Positions 36,990 through 44,640 of a stretch of 64,000 nt of DNA are shown piece by piece. Positions within the stretch are counted from its first letter, which is position 1; every line of letters begins with the position of its first letter. The stretch spans positions 42,134-106,133 of the forward strand of contig CAVZDP010000006.1 of NCBI GenBank assembly GCA_963774075.1. Direction: 5' to 3'. The notes below the pieces were generated by a model. That model was not told the DNA's origin, made no database searches, and saw only the letters and a program-made list of their open reading frames with translations. This DNA is from JBBQNR01 sp963774075 (GTDB lineage: Bacteria > Actinomycetota > Thermoleophilia > Solirubrobacterales > JBBDJG01). The position numbers were made by a program, and so were the translations under genes.

Positions 36990-37412
36990 TTAGAGGTAGT
37001 GCAGGTCTGCGTCCTGCTCGCTCACGGGACGCTCGCAGGCGGGACAGAACCAGACGGCCTCCATCACGCTCCCACAGGCGCCGTGGCGACGCGGATCTGT
37101 GCGCTCGGAGCGTCGCGCCCCCCAGTCCGATAGGTGCCTGAGCGCTCCAGCGAGCTCCCGGCCTTCCTCGGTCAGCTCGTAGAGCGAGCGAGGCGGGCGC
37201 TGAGAGTAGGGCTCCGCGACGACCAGGCCACCCTCCTCCAGCCGCCGCATGCGCTGGCTCAGGATGTTCGGAGCGATGCCCGGGATGCGCTCCAGCAAAT
37301 CGTTGAAGCGAGCCGGCTCCTCCAGTAGCGCCGCCACGACCTGCAGCGTCCAGCGGTCGCCGACGCTGGCGAGCGCCTCTGCCAGGGGCGAGCTGTCCGG
37401 GGAGCGGCCCAA
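36990..37412 (-). CDS. HxlR-family transcriptional regulator
   Basis: About 140 aa using TTG 37412, which places the usual short lead before the helix-turn-helix (LASVGDRWTLQVVAALLEEPARFNDLL, then ILSQRMRRLEEGGLV). There is no clear ribosome site; a TTG at 37472 inside the operator is an alternative. The winged helix continues YELTEEGRELAGALRHLSDWG, and a C-terminal FCPACERPV adds a CxxC pair, hinting at metal or redox sensing. The palindromic operator at 37467-37479 separates it from the divergent leader and protease genes, so autoregulation and control of those genes is plausible. Confidence 0.75.
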   Translation of the reverse strand: MGRSPDSSPLAEALASVGDRWTLQVVAALLEEPARFNDLLERIPGIAPNILSQRMRRLEEGGLVVAEPYSQRPPRSLYELTEEGRELAGALRHLSDWGARRSERTDPRRHGACGSVMEAVWFCPACERPVSEQDADLHYL

Positions 37413-37466
37413 CGCGGCGATCGTATGGGAGGAGGGCAGGGAAGTCGTCGTGGGTAAGATTGTAAC

Positions 37467-37479
37467 TTGCAAATTGCAA
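37467..37479. promoter_or_regulatory. Palindromic operator-like site between hxlR and the protease genes
   Basis: TTGCAAATTGCAA reads TTGCAA, one A, TTGCAA: a perfect 6-bp inverted repeat around one base. It lies in the short divergent gap, where the local AT content is unusually high for this genome. A dimeric HxlR-type regulator would bind a site of this sort. The neighbouring bases extend the symmetry partly (ACTTGCAA ... TTGCAACT). Confidence 0.6.
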
Positions 37480-37500
37480 CTGACTCTTTGGAGGACGCAG

Positions 37501-37548
37501 ATGGAGCAGCTCACGATTCCCGCCCACACGAACAGAGCAACGAGATGA
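37501..37548 (+). CDS. Possible 15-codon leader ORF overlapping the protease start
   Basis: ATG 37501 is preceded by GGAGG six nt upstream (37490-37494), the best ribosome site in this gap. It encodes MEQLTIPAHTNRATR and ends TGA at 37546-37548, overlapping the protease ATG by 4 nt (ATGA). This layout would couple translation of the protease to the leader. Too short for homology; supported only by the site and the overlap. Confidence 0.4.
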   Translation: MEQLTIPAHTNRATR

Positions 37549-38459
37549 GCGCGCTCGCCGCCATCGAGGAGGCCGTCGGTGGCGCCGTCGAGAGGGTCGG
37601 GCCTGCCGTGGTCGGACTCGGCCGCGGCTGGCACCCGGGCAGCGGCGTCGTGATCGCCGAGGGTCGCGTGCTGACGAACGCCCACAACGTCCGCCGCGAG
37701 CCTGCCTGGGTCACTTTCGGAGACGGTCGCCGCGCCGAGGCGACGGTCGCCGGCTCGGACCCGGACGTCGATCTGGCGGTGCTCGCGGTGGATACAGGAG
37801 ACGTTCGACCGGTGGCCTGGGAAGGCGACCGTGCCGCAGAGCTTCGAATCGGAGCGGCGGTCGTCGCCCTCGCGAACCCGGGCGGACGCGGGCTACGTGC
37901 GACGCCGGGCTTCGTGTCGGCCGCGGATCGCAGCTTCCGAGGGCCGAGCGGCCGGCGCATCGGCGGCTGCATCGAGCACACCGCCCCGCTGCCCCGCGGG
38001 TCGAGCGGCGGGCCGCTCGTCGACCCCGACGGAAACCTGATCGGCTTGAACGCGATCCGGCTCGAGGGCGGCCTGATAGTCGCCGTGCCCGCCGGAGAGA
38101 ACGCCCGCGCCCGCGTCGAGGCCCTCGGCCGCGGAGAGGCGCGCGCGCCCGTGCGGCTGGGCGTCGCCGTGGCCCCGTCATACGTCGCGCGACGGCTGCG
38201 CCGCTCGGTCGGCCTGCCCGAGCGCGAAGGCGTTCTGGTGCGCGCGGTCGAGGAGGGCAGCGCGGCCGCCTCGGCCGGCCTGGAGCGCGGCGACCTGATC
38301 GTGGGAGCGGGGCCGGGCCCCGTGAGCGGCGTCGACACGCTCTATGAGGCACTCGACGCCGCGTCGCCTGGGTCGCTCGAGCTGACCGTCGTTCGCGGCA
38401 GCGACGAACGACAGGTGACGGTGAAGCTGGAACACGAGCCGAAGGAGGCCGCGAGATGA
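37545..38459 (+). CDS. Trypsin-like HtrA-family serine protease with PDZ domain (first of a pair)
   Basis: 304 aa. Catalytic triad candidates: His in VLTNAHNV, Asp in DPDVDLAVLAV, Ser in RGSSGGPLVDPDG (GSSGG rather than the usual GNSGG). A PDZ domain follows (about 205-300: EGVLVRAVEEGSAAASAGLERGDLIV). No signal peptide or transmembrane helix, so it is probably cytoplasmic, unlike most HtrA. Its stop overlaps the next protease start by 4 nt. It is probably expressed with the leader and controlled by the adjacent HxlR site. Confidence 0.85.
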   Translation: MSALAAIEEAVGGAVERVGPAVVGLGRGWHPGSGVVIAEGRVLTNAHNVRREPAWVTFGDGRRAEATVAGSDPDVDLAVLAVDTGDVRPVAWEGDRAAELRIGAAVVALANPGGRGLRATPGFVSAADRSFRGPSGRRIGGCIEHTAPLPRGSSGGPLVDPDGNLIGLNAIRLEGGLIVAVPAGENARARVEALGRGEARAPVRLGVAVAPSYVARRLRRSVGLPEREGVLVRAVEEGSAAASAGLERGDLIVGAGPGPVSGVDTLYEALDAASPGSLELTVVRGSDERQVTVKLEHEPKEAAR

Positions 38460-39478
38460 GCGCCAACGTGACGGATGGCTTTGGTGCACGACCCGACACG
38501 CGGGACGCCGTTGGCGTGGAGCGTGACGCACTGGAAACGGACGGCGCGGCGCTCGACGCCTACTCGCGGTCGGTCACGTCCGTTGTCGAGCGGCTGTCGA
38601 AATCGGTCGTCAACCTGCGCGTCAGTCGCCGCACGAGGCGGGGCAGCTATCCCGCCGGCGCCGGCAGCGGCATCGTGCTGACGCCCGACGGCTTCCTGCT
38701 CACCTCGGCCCACGTAGTCGCGGGCCGCAGCCGCGAGGGGCGGGCGGCGCTCGTGGACGGGCGCGAGCTGCGCTTCACGATCGTCGGCGCGGACCCGCTC
38801 TCGGACCTCGCTGTGCTGCGCGTGGACGAGAACGACCTCGAGCCGGCCGAGCTCGGAGACGCCGAGCGTCTGCGCGTGGGTCAGCTCGTCGTCGCGATCG
38901 GCAATCCGCACGGATTTGCGGGCTCGGTGACGGCGGGCGTGGTGTCGGCGCTGGGGCGCTCACTTCCCGCCCGCTCCGGCGAGACGCTGCGCATCATCGA
39001 CAACGTGATCCAGACCGACGCCGCGCTCAACCCCGGCAATTCGGGTGGAGCCCTTGCGGACAGCCTCGGGCGGGTCGTCGGCGTCAACACGGCGCTGGCC
39101 GGCGTCGGTCTGGGACTCGCCGTTCCCATCAACGAAGCGACGCGCCGGATCATCGGCGCGCTGATGACCGAGGGGCGGGTGCGGCGCGCCTACGTCGGCA
39201 TCGCCGGTGGCACGCGGCCGCTTCCGCCTCGGCTGCGCGCGAAGGTAGGCGCCGAGCGTGGCGTGGAGGTCGTCGAGGTCGTGCCCGGCAGCCCGGCCGG
39301 GCAGGCGGGCCTTCGCCCCGAGGACATGATCGTCGAGCTCGCCGGCCAGCCAGTGGAGGGACCCATAGATCTGCAGAGGCTGATGGTCGCCGACAGGATC
39401 GGCGAGCGCACGGAGCTCATGATCGTGCGCGCCGGCGAGGTGCTGCGGTTGGACCTGTATCCGGCCGAGTTGGGCTAG
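38456..39478 (+). CDS. HtrA/DegP-like serine protease with PDZ domain (second of a pair)
   Basis: 340 aa. Triad: His in LLTSAHVVAG, Asp in DPLSDLAVLRV, Ser in NPGNSGGALAD; L-loop IGNPHGFAGSVTAGVVSA. PDZ domain ~240-330 (GVEVVEVVPGSPAGQAGLRPEDMIVELAG). No signal peptide or membrane anchor seen. Starts ATGA inside the previous gene's stop, so the two are translationally coupled. The pair may form mixed or sequential proteases; the substrates are unknown. Confidence 0.9.
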   Translation: MSANVTDGFGARPDTRDAVGVERDALETDGAALDAYSRSVTSVVERLSKSVVNLRVSRRTRRGSYPAGAGSGIVLTPDGFLLTSAHVVAGRSREGRAALVDGRELRFTIVGADPLSDLAVLRVDENDLEPAELGDAERLRVGQLVVAIGNPHGFAGSVTAGVVSALGRSLPARSGETLRIIDNVIQTDAALNPGNSGGALADSLGRVVGVNTALAGVGLGLAVPINEATRRIIGALMTEGRVRRAYVGIAGGTRPLPPRLRAKVGAERGVEVVEVVPGSPAGQAGLRPEDMIVELAGQPVEGPIDLQRLMVADRIGERTELMIVRAGEVLRLDLYPAELG

Positions 39479-39575
39479 CGGCGCCGGCAAATCCGCCTGT
39501 CGAGCCCCCGAAACCTGCTACGTTCACCGCGGGAGAAGGCGGAGGATCCGCCTTGCACACGCACGGGAGGTCCAT

Positions 39576-42287
39576 ATGTCGCTGTCGTCGCGCTGGCTGG
39601 TGTTGTCCATTTTCGTGACGCTGCTCGCGTGCGCTCCCGCTGCCTCGGCTCAGATACCGGCATCGCTGAAATTGAGCTGCGACAACCAGACGCCGCACGC
39701 CGGCTTCTCGTACCAGTTCTGCAACGACGGGCTGCCGCCGAGCGGCGGCGCCACTCCGAACCAGTCCGGTCAGAACGCCGTCAGGGTGCCTGCCAAGTAT
39801 CAGCTCACCGACGGCGACAACTGGACCGGCCTGCCGGCGAAGGCGCCCGACGCCGCCACCATGCTCGGTGCGGACAACCAGGGCAACGTCGCGCTCGACG
39901 TAGACATCTCGATCCCGACGCAGCCCGCGCCGCCGGGCGGTTATCCCCTGATGTTCATGATGCACGGCTGCTGCTCCGGCGACAAGACCAGTTGGGAGGC
40001 CACCAGCTTCGACACCGCCGGCGAGCGCTGGCACTACTCGAACGCGTGGTTTGCCTCTCGCGGCTACGTGGTCGTGAACTACACCGCGCGCGGCTTCGTC
40101 AACGGCGAGCTGAACGGCAACCTCGGCTCGACCGGCGAGACCCAGCTCGACTCGCGGCGCTTCGAGATAAACGACTTCCAGCACCTGGCCGGGCTGATAG
40201 CCGAGGACTCCTTCTTCGGCGTCAACCCGCAGAAGGTGGTCGTGACGGGCGGCTCGTACGGCGGCGGCTTCTCCTGGCTTGCTCTGACCGACCCGATCTG
40301 GAACAGCCCCGGCGGGACGCCGATGAAGCTGGCGGCGGCGGCTCCGAAGTACGGCTGGACCGACCTCGTGTACGCGCTCGTGCCGACCGGCCGCCACTCG
40401 AACACACCCAACCGCCTGCCGGAGACGACCGGCGCCGACAGCACGGACCCGACCGGCATCCCGAAGCGCAGCATCGTCACCGCTCTCTACGACAGCGGCA
40501 AGACGGGCATCCCACCGGGAAGCCCCCACACGACCTTCCCGCCCTACATCGACGACACGCTGACGTGCGTGAACTCGACGGACCCGTTCGAGATCAACCC
40601 GCTATGCACCCAGACGTTCGCCTTCGTGCTGCCGACGTTCATCGAAGATCGCTCCGCCTACTACCAGGAGCAGTTCTTCAACAACATCTCCTCCGACCCG
40701 AGCTACCGCATACCGGTCTTCAATGCAGCGACGCTGACCGATCCGCTGTTCACCCCGGTCGAGAACCTGCGCATGGCCAACCGGCTCGAGCTGGCCGCGC
40801 CCGGCTACCCGATCCAGCAGTACTTCGGGGACTACCAGCACTTCGTCCAGAACAAGGCCAAGGAGTGGGGGGACATCTGCGGCACCAACCGCCACGTGTG
40901 CAACTTCGGCGACTACCCGGGCGGCGACGTCAACGCGGCGCCCACAGGCCTGGAGCGAACGGGAGTCACGACGCGGCTGAACCGATTCATCGACCACTAT
41001 GCCCAGCCGCCCGGCAACGCGACCCAGCCACAGCCGAGCTTCGACGTCACCGCGTCGCTTCAGATCTGCCCGCAGAACGCGGCCGGTCAGCCCGCGGACG
41101 AGCCGGGGCCGACGTTCACCGAGAGCAGATTCGGGGACCTGGCGCCCAACGTGCTGAGGTTCGACATGACCGGGCTTCAGGCGACGGTCAACAACGCGGA
41201 GCCGAACCTGCACGCGGTGACGAGCGATCCGGTGGCCAACTTCGCCGCCAACGCCGGACGCTGCCCCGTCGAGACGACACCGGCGGGCCCGGGTGTCGCC
41301 ACCTACGAGAGCGCGCCCCTGGCGAGCCAGGCGACGATGATCGGCGCCACCGCGGTGAGCATCGACTACAGCACAACGAACACCACCGGAAACTTCCAGC
41401 TCGACTCGCGCCTGTACGACGTGTTCCCGAACGGCCAGGCCGTGATGGTCGATCGCGGCGTTCGGCGCGTGGTGCCGGCGAGCGGCGAGGTCACGTACCA
41501 GCTACACGGCAACGGCTGGCGCTTCGAGGCCGGCCATAGGGTCAGGATCGAGGTCGCCCAGGACGACGACCCGTTCCTCAAGGCCTCGAACGTGCCCTCG
41601 GCTACGACTCTCACCGGCGTCACGCTCGAGATCCCGGTGCGCGAGAACCTGTCCGGCGCCTACCCGCGTCCCGGCGGGGGTACCCCGGTGCGCGTGCCGC
41701 TCGTCCCCGAGTACGTCGCCTGCACAGCCCCGAACAGCCAGCACGCGGCGCCTCTCGCCTCGCCATCCTGCGCACCGCCGGACCAGAGCTCCCCCCTCCT
41801 CACCACCTCCTCGACCGGAAATGGTTCCGGCTCAGCCCGTCTGGACGTGATCGCGGGCGACCCCGGCACGGCCTCCGACGAGGCCGACCTCCAGCTGCGG
41901 GCCTCGATCACCGACGTGCGCAAGGTGAGCGACGGCACCGACTACGCCGGCAGGCTGATCGTCGGCACCGGGATCCGCGTCACGGATCGCTCGAACGGCT
42001 ACTACGGCAACGTGCCGGCGACGGTCGAGGATGCGCAGATGCTCGTGCCCGTTCAGTGCGTCGCGACGGCGAATCCCGCGAGCGGCGGAACCTGCACGCT
42101 CAACACGACCGCGGACACGATCCTGCCCGGCTTCGCGCGCGAGGGCGCCCGCGCGGTCATCTCCGCTTTCTCCGTGCACGTGCGCGACGCCGGCCCGGAC
42201 GGGAGTCTCGGGTTCTTCACCTGCTTCCTGACCTGCGGCACGGGCGACGAGTCGGTGTTCATGCGGCAGGGGGTGTTCAGTCCGTAG
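39576..42287 (+). CDS. Secreted CocE/S15-type hydrolase with appended C-terminal module
   Basis: 903 aa, ATG with GGGAGGT upstream and a signal peptide of about 25 residues (ASAQ at the end). Alpha/beta-hydrolase core: LMFMMHGCCSGDK, then the nucleophile elbow VVVTGGSYGGGFSW (Ser in G-x-S-x-G). From ~600 the stretch YQLHGNGWRFEAGHRVRIEVAQDDDPF recalls the C-terminal jelly-roll of X-Pro dipeptidyl-peptidase/CocE esterases. The last ~200 residues (PGGGTPVRVPL ... GTGDESVFMRQGVFSP) match the stand-alone protein at 15,551-16,381. It probably hydrolyses an ester or peptide bond outside the cell. Confidence 0.82.
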   Translation: MSLSSRWLVLSIFVTLLACAPAASAQIPASLKLSCDNQTPHAGFSYQFCNDGLPPSGGATPNQSGQNAVRVPAKYQLTDGDNWTGLPAKAPDAATMLGADNQGNVALDVDISIPTQPAPPGGYPLMFMMHGCCSGDKTSWEATSFDTAGERWHYSNAWFASRGYVVVNYTARGFVNGELNGNLGSTGETQLDSRRFEINDFQHLAGLIAEDSFFGVNPQKVVVTGGSYGGGFSWLALTDPIWNSPGGTPMKLAAAAPKYGWTDLVYALVPTGRHSNTPNRLPETTGADSTDPTGIPKRSIVTALYDSGKTGIPPGSPHTTFPPYIDDTLTCVNSTDPFEINPLCTQTFAFVLPTFIEDRSAYYQEQFFNNISSDPSYRIPVFNAATLTDPLFTPVENLRMANRLELAAPGYPIQQYFGDYQHFVQNKAKEWGDICGTNRHVCNFGDYPGGDVNAAPTGLERTGVTTRLNRFIDHYAQPPGNATQPQPSFDVTASLQICPQNAAGQPADEPGPTFTESRFGDLAPNVLRFDMTGLQATVNNAEPNLHAVTSDPVANFAANAGRCPVETTPAGPGVATYESAPLASQATMIGATAVSIDYSTTNTTGNFQLDSRLYDVFPNGQAVMVDRGVRRVVPASGEVTYQLHGNGWRFEAGHRVRIEVAQDDDPFLKASNVPSATTLTGVTLEIPVRENLSGAYPRPGGGTPVRVPLVPEYVACTAPNSQHAAPLASPSCAPPDQSSPLLTTSSTGNGSGSARLDVIAGDPGTASDEADLQLRASITDVRKVSDGTDYAGRLIVGTGIRVTDRSNGYYGNVPATVEDAQMLVPVQCVATANPASGGTCTLNTTADTILPGFAREGARAVISAFSVHVRDAGPDGSLGFFTCFLTCGTGDESVFMRQGVFSP

Positions 42288-42960
42288 CGGCGGGCTCTGC
42301 GGTGGCCGTCGGCGAATCGCCGGCGCGGCGGAACATCCCGTCCATGTACTGAAGCTCGGCTGAGCGCTCCCGCAACCGGGGCGCGCCGAGGATGTCGCAG
42401 AGCCGGAACCCGTGCTCGTCCATGAGCGCGACGAACTCCGCGAACGAGTAGCGCCCGTCGACCGGCCTGGGTCGCAGTGAGATCTCCGCGATCACGAACT
42501 CGGTCTGCTCGAGCAGCCGTGTCGCGCCCTGGATGACGTGGTGCTCGTATCCATCGGTGTCGATCTTGAGGCCGAAGGGCGGCGTCCAGTCGAGGCGCCG
42601 CCAGAGCTCGTCGAGAGTCGTGATGGAGATCTCGCGCTCCTCGACCTTCGCCTCTTCGCCGGTCGAACGCTCGAGAAGAGAGCTCCGCGTCAGCGCTTCG
42701 ATCTCGACGTGGATGGCCACCTTCCCCTGTCGCGAGCCGACCGCGCTCATCACGTGCTCGCCGCGGTGCTGGGCGACGACGCGCCGCAGGTCCTGCTGGA
42801 ACTCGTGCAGGGGCTCGATGAGCACGTGATAGGCGTCGGGAAAGGCCTGGTAGAGGGTCGGCGTGCCGGCGCCTGCCCCCACGTCGATGACCGTCGCCGG
42901 CTCGAGTCCCGGCTTGCGGATGCGCCCGGGCTCCCAGTCCTCGCGTGACTCGACGTGCAT
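42277..42960 (-). CDS. FkbM-family methyltransferase
   Basis: 227 aa. The SAM-binding motif is VIDVGAGAGTPTLYQAF, and the FkbM-type signature follows (LIEPLHEFQQDLRRVV; TTLDELW; LKIDTDGYEHHVIQGA). FkbM enzymes usually O-methylate sugars or polyketides. The 3' end overlaps the hydrolase by 11 nt tail-to-tail. It is divergent from another methyltransferase with a 26-nt gap, so the promoters are compressed. Confidence 0.9.
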   Translation of the reverse strand: MHVESREDWEPGRIRKPGLEPATVIDVGAGAGTPTLYQAFPDAYHVLIEPLHEFQQDLRRVVAQHRGEHVMSAVGSRQGKVAIHVEIEALTRSSLLERSTGEEAKVEEREISITTLDELWRRLDWTPPFGLKIDTDGYEHHVIQGATRLLEQTEFVIAEISLRPRPVDGRYSFAEFVALMDEHGFRLCDILGAPRLRERSAELQYMDGMFRRAGDSPTATAEPAATD

Positions 42961-42986
42961 CGTCGTGAGGTTAATCCAGCGCTCGG

Positions 42987-43796
42987 GTGCCGAAGCCCCC
43001 GATCGTTGCTGACATCATTGCCGCCGACGTGCAACCGGTGGCGAGCATCATGGAGCGGATTGGGGAGCGCCCACCGGGCGTGATCGAGGACATCTCGCCC
43101 GAGGATCCCCTCTTCCACCCGGACAACGCCGACCACTACTTCGAGAGCGCGCTGAACGCCCTGCGGCAGATCAGGCTGGCGCTGCTGGCGGCGGGGCGAG
43201 CGAGCGTCTCGTCGGCACTCGACTTCGGCTCAGGCTACGGCCGCGTCCTGCGGATGCTCGAGGCCGCCTTCCCCGACGCGGCGCTCACGGCCTGCGACGT
43301 GGACCGGCAGGCCGTCGACTTCTGCGCCAAGACCTTCGGCGCGACCGGCGTCTACTCGAGCGCCCGGGCCGGCGAAGTCGAGCTGCCCGGCCGTTACGAC
43401 CTGATCTGGTCCGGGTCGTTCTTCACCCACATCGACGAGCGTGGCTGGGACGATTTCCTGCCGTTGCTCGCGTCGCTGCTGAACCCGGGGGGAGTGCTCG
43501 TGTTCACGAGCGCCGGGCGCAACGTCGTGGCGCGCATGCGGGACGGTGAGCTGGCGCACCTGAGCGAGCAGGACGCCCGAGGTCTCGTGGCCGACTACGA
43601 CCGCGAGGGGTTCGGCTTTCGCCCCTATCCCGACCGCGATCGCTACGGGCTCGCGCGGGCGGCGCCGTCCTGGGTGTGCGGCCGGATCGCGCGCGTGCCG
43701 GGTCTGCTGCTGCTCGGCTACAGCGAGTCCCGCGGGGCGGCGGTCGAGCGCCAGGACTTCGTTGCCGCAGTCGGGCGGGGAGTCCCCACCCCCTGA
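42987..43796 (+). CDS. Class I SAM-dependent methyltransferase
   Basis: 269 aa from GTG 42987. Motif I ALDFGSGYGRVLRMLEAAFP (~75-94), then an acidic end of strand 2 (LTACDVDRQAVDF), then YDLIWSGSFFTHID (motif post-I) and LLNPGGVLVFTS (motif III), the typical order. The N-terminal ~45 residues are extra. The substrate is unknown. It overlaps the next ORF by 4 nt (CTGA), so they are probably coupled. Confidence 0.87.
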   Translation: MPKPPIVADIIAADVQPVASIMERIGERPPGVIEDISPEDPLFHPDNADHYFESALNALRQIRLALLAAGRASVSSALDFGSGYGRVLRMLEAAFPDAALTACDVDRQAVDFCAKTFGATGVYSSARAGEVELPGRYDLIWSGSFFTHIDERGWDDFLPLLASLLNPGGVLVFTSAGRNVVARMRDGELAHLSEQDARGLVADYDREGFGFRPYPDRDRYGLARAAPSWVCGRIARVPGLLLLGYSESRGAAVERQDFVAAVGRGVPTP

Positions 43797-44566
43797 CCGC
43801 GGTCGCCTCGACGCACCTGTTTCGCTTCCGCTCGCTTCGCGACGCCACCCGCAGCCTGTTCGTGGAGCGGCGGCGGATGGTGGTGATCCCGGGACTTCGC
43901 TTCTGCCGGCTCGTGTTCGTCGGCGGACTGAATGCCGAGGGCTTCACCCTGGGCCCGGTCGACCCGCGACGCCAGCTCGCGATGTGCATCTGGGAGGACG
44001 AGCCGGCGCTCGAGCGCTTTCTAGAGCGCTCGCCGGTCGCTCGCGCGTGGCGCGAGCGCAGCGACGAGTACTGCGAGCTGCGACTGACGCCGTTTCGTGC
44101 ACACGGCAGCTACCTCGGCCGCGAGCCGCTGGCCGGGATGGCGGCCACCGAGCACGAGCGCGGACCGGTCGTGGTGTGGACCTTCGCCAACATTCCTCCC
44201 CGCAGCCTGCGGTTCTTCTGGGGCGGCATTCGCCACGCCACTCGGGAGCTGTTCCAGCAACCAGGCCTCATCGCCGGTACCGCGGGCCCGGAGCGCCTCT
44301 ACACCGGCGCCATGACCTTCACCGTCTGGGAGTCGCTGCGGGACACGGTGCGCTTCGCCTACCGCGAGCGGCCTCACAAGCAGATCGTCAAGAGGGTCAA
44401 CGACCGGGGGCTCTTGACCGACTCGATGTTCATCCGCTTCAGACCGTATGCGGCCGGGGGGGCATGGCCGGCGCGCAGCCGGTTCGCAGCGCGCTTCGAG
44501 ACGTTCGCGCGCTCGCTCCAGCCGGAAGCAGGCCGGGACCGCCGCCTCACCGGCACGGCGCTGTAG
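43793..44566 (+). CDS. CrtA (spheroidene monooxygenase)-like protein
   Basis: 257 aa if it begins at CTG 43793, which overlaps the preceding stop (CTGA). No ATG/GTG/TTG is available nearby; GTG 43676 would embed it deep in the methyltransferase gene. The C-terminal part (GAMTFTVWESLRDTVRFAYR, RPHKQIVKR, MFIRFRPY) matches the CrtA-like family that oxidises carotenoid end groups, and the first half (LVFVGGLNAEGF) is also family-like. Because no carotenoid genes are near, the substrate is open; it could be another haem-binding CrtA-fold protein. Confidence 0.55.
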   Translation: MTAVASTHLFRFRSLRDATRSLFVERRRMVVIPGLRFCRLVFVGGLNAEGFTLGPVDPRRQLAMCIWEDEPALERFLERSPVARAWRERSDEYCELRLTPFRAHGSYLGREPLAGMAATEHERGPVVVWTFANIPPRSLRFFWGGIRHATRELFQQPGLIAGTAGPERLYTGAMTFTVWESLRDTVRFAYRERPHKQIVKRVNDRGLLTDSMFIRFRPYAAGGAWPARSRFAARFETFARSLQPEAGRDRRLTGTAL

Positions 44567-44640
44567 GATCAACAGAGAGGGTTCGCACGAGGAGCGGCCG
44601 GCGGTCTTCGCCGACTGCTCGAACACGGAGGACGAGGATC

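Noticed and set aside
37249..37548. A 99-codon plus-strand frame ending at the protease start
   Set aside because: Most of it is antisense to the HxlR helix-turn-helix; only its last 15 codons, with their own strong ribosome site, are worth keeping as a leader.
43676..43792. GTG 43676 as the start of the CrtA-like protein
   Set aside because: It would put ~39 Arg/Ala-rich residues, antisense-like in composition, inside the methyltransferase gene; the family-like sequence begins after the CTG at 43793.
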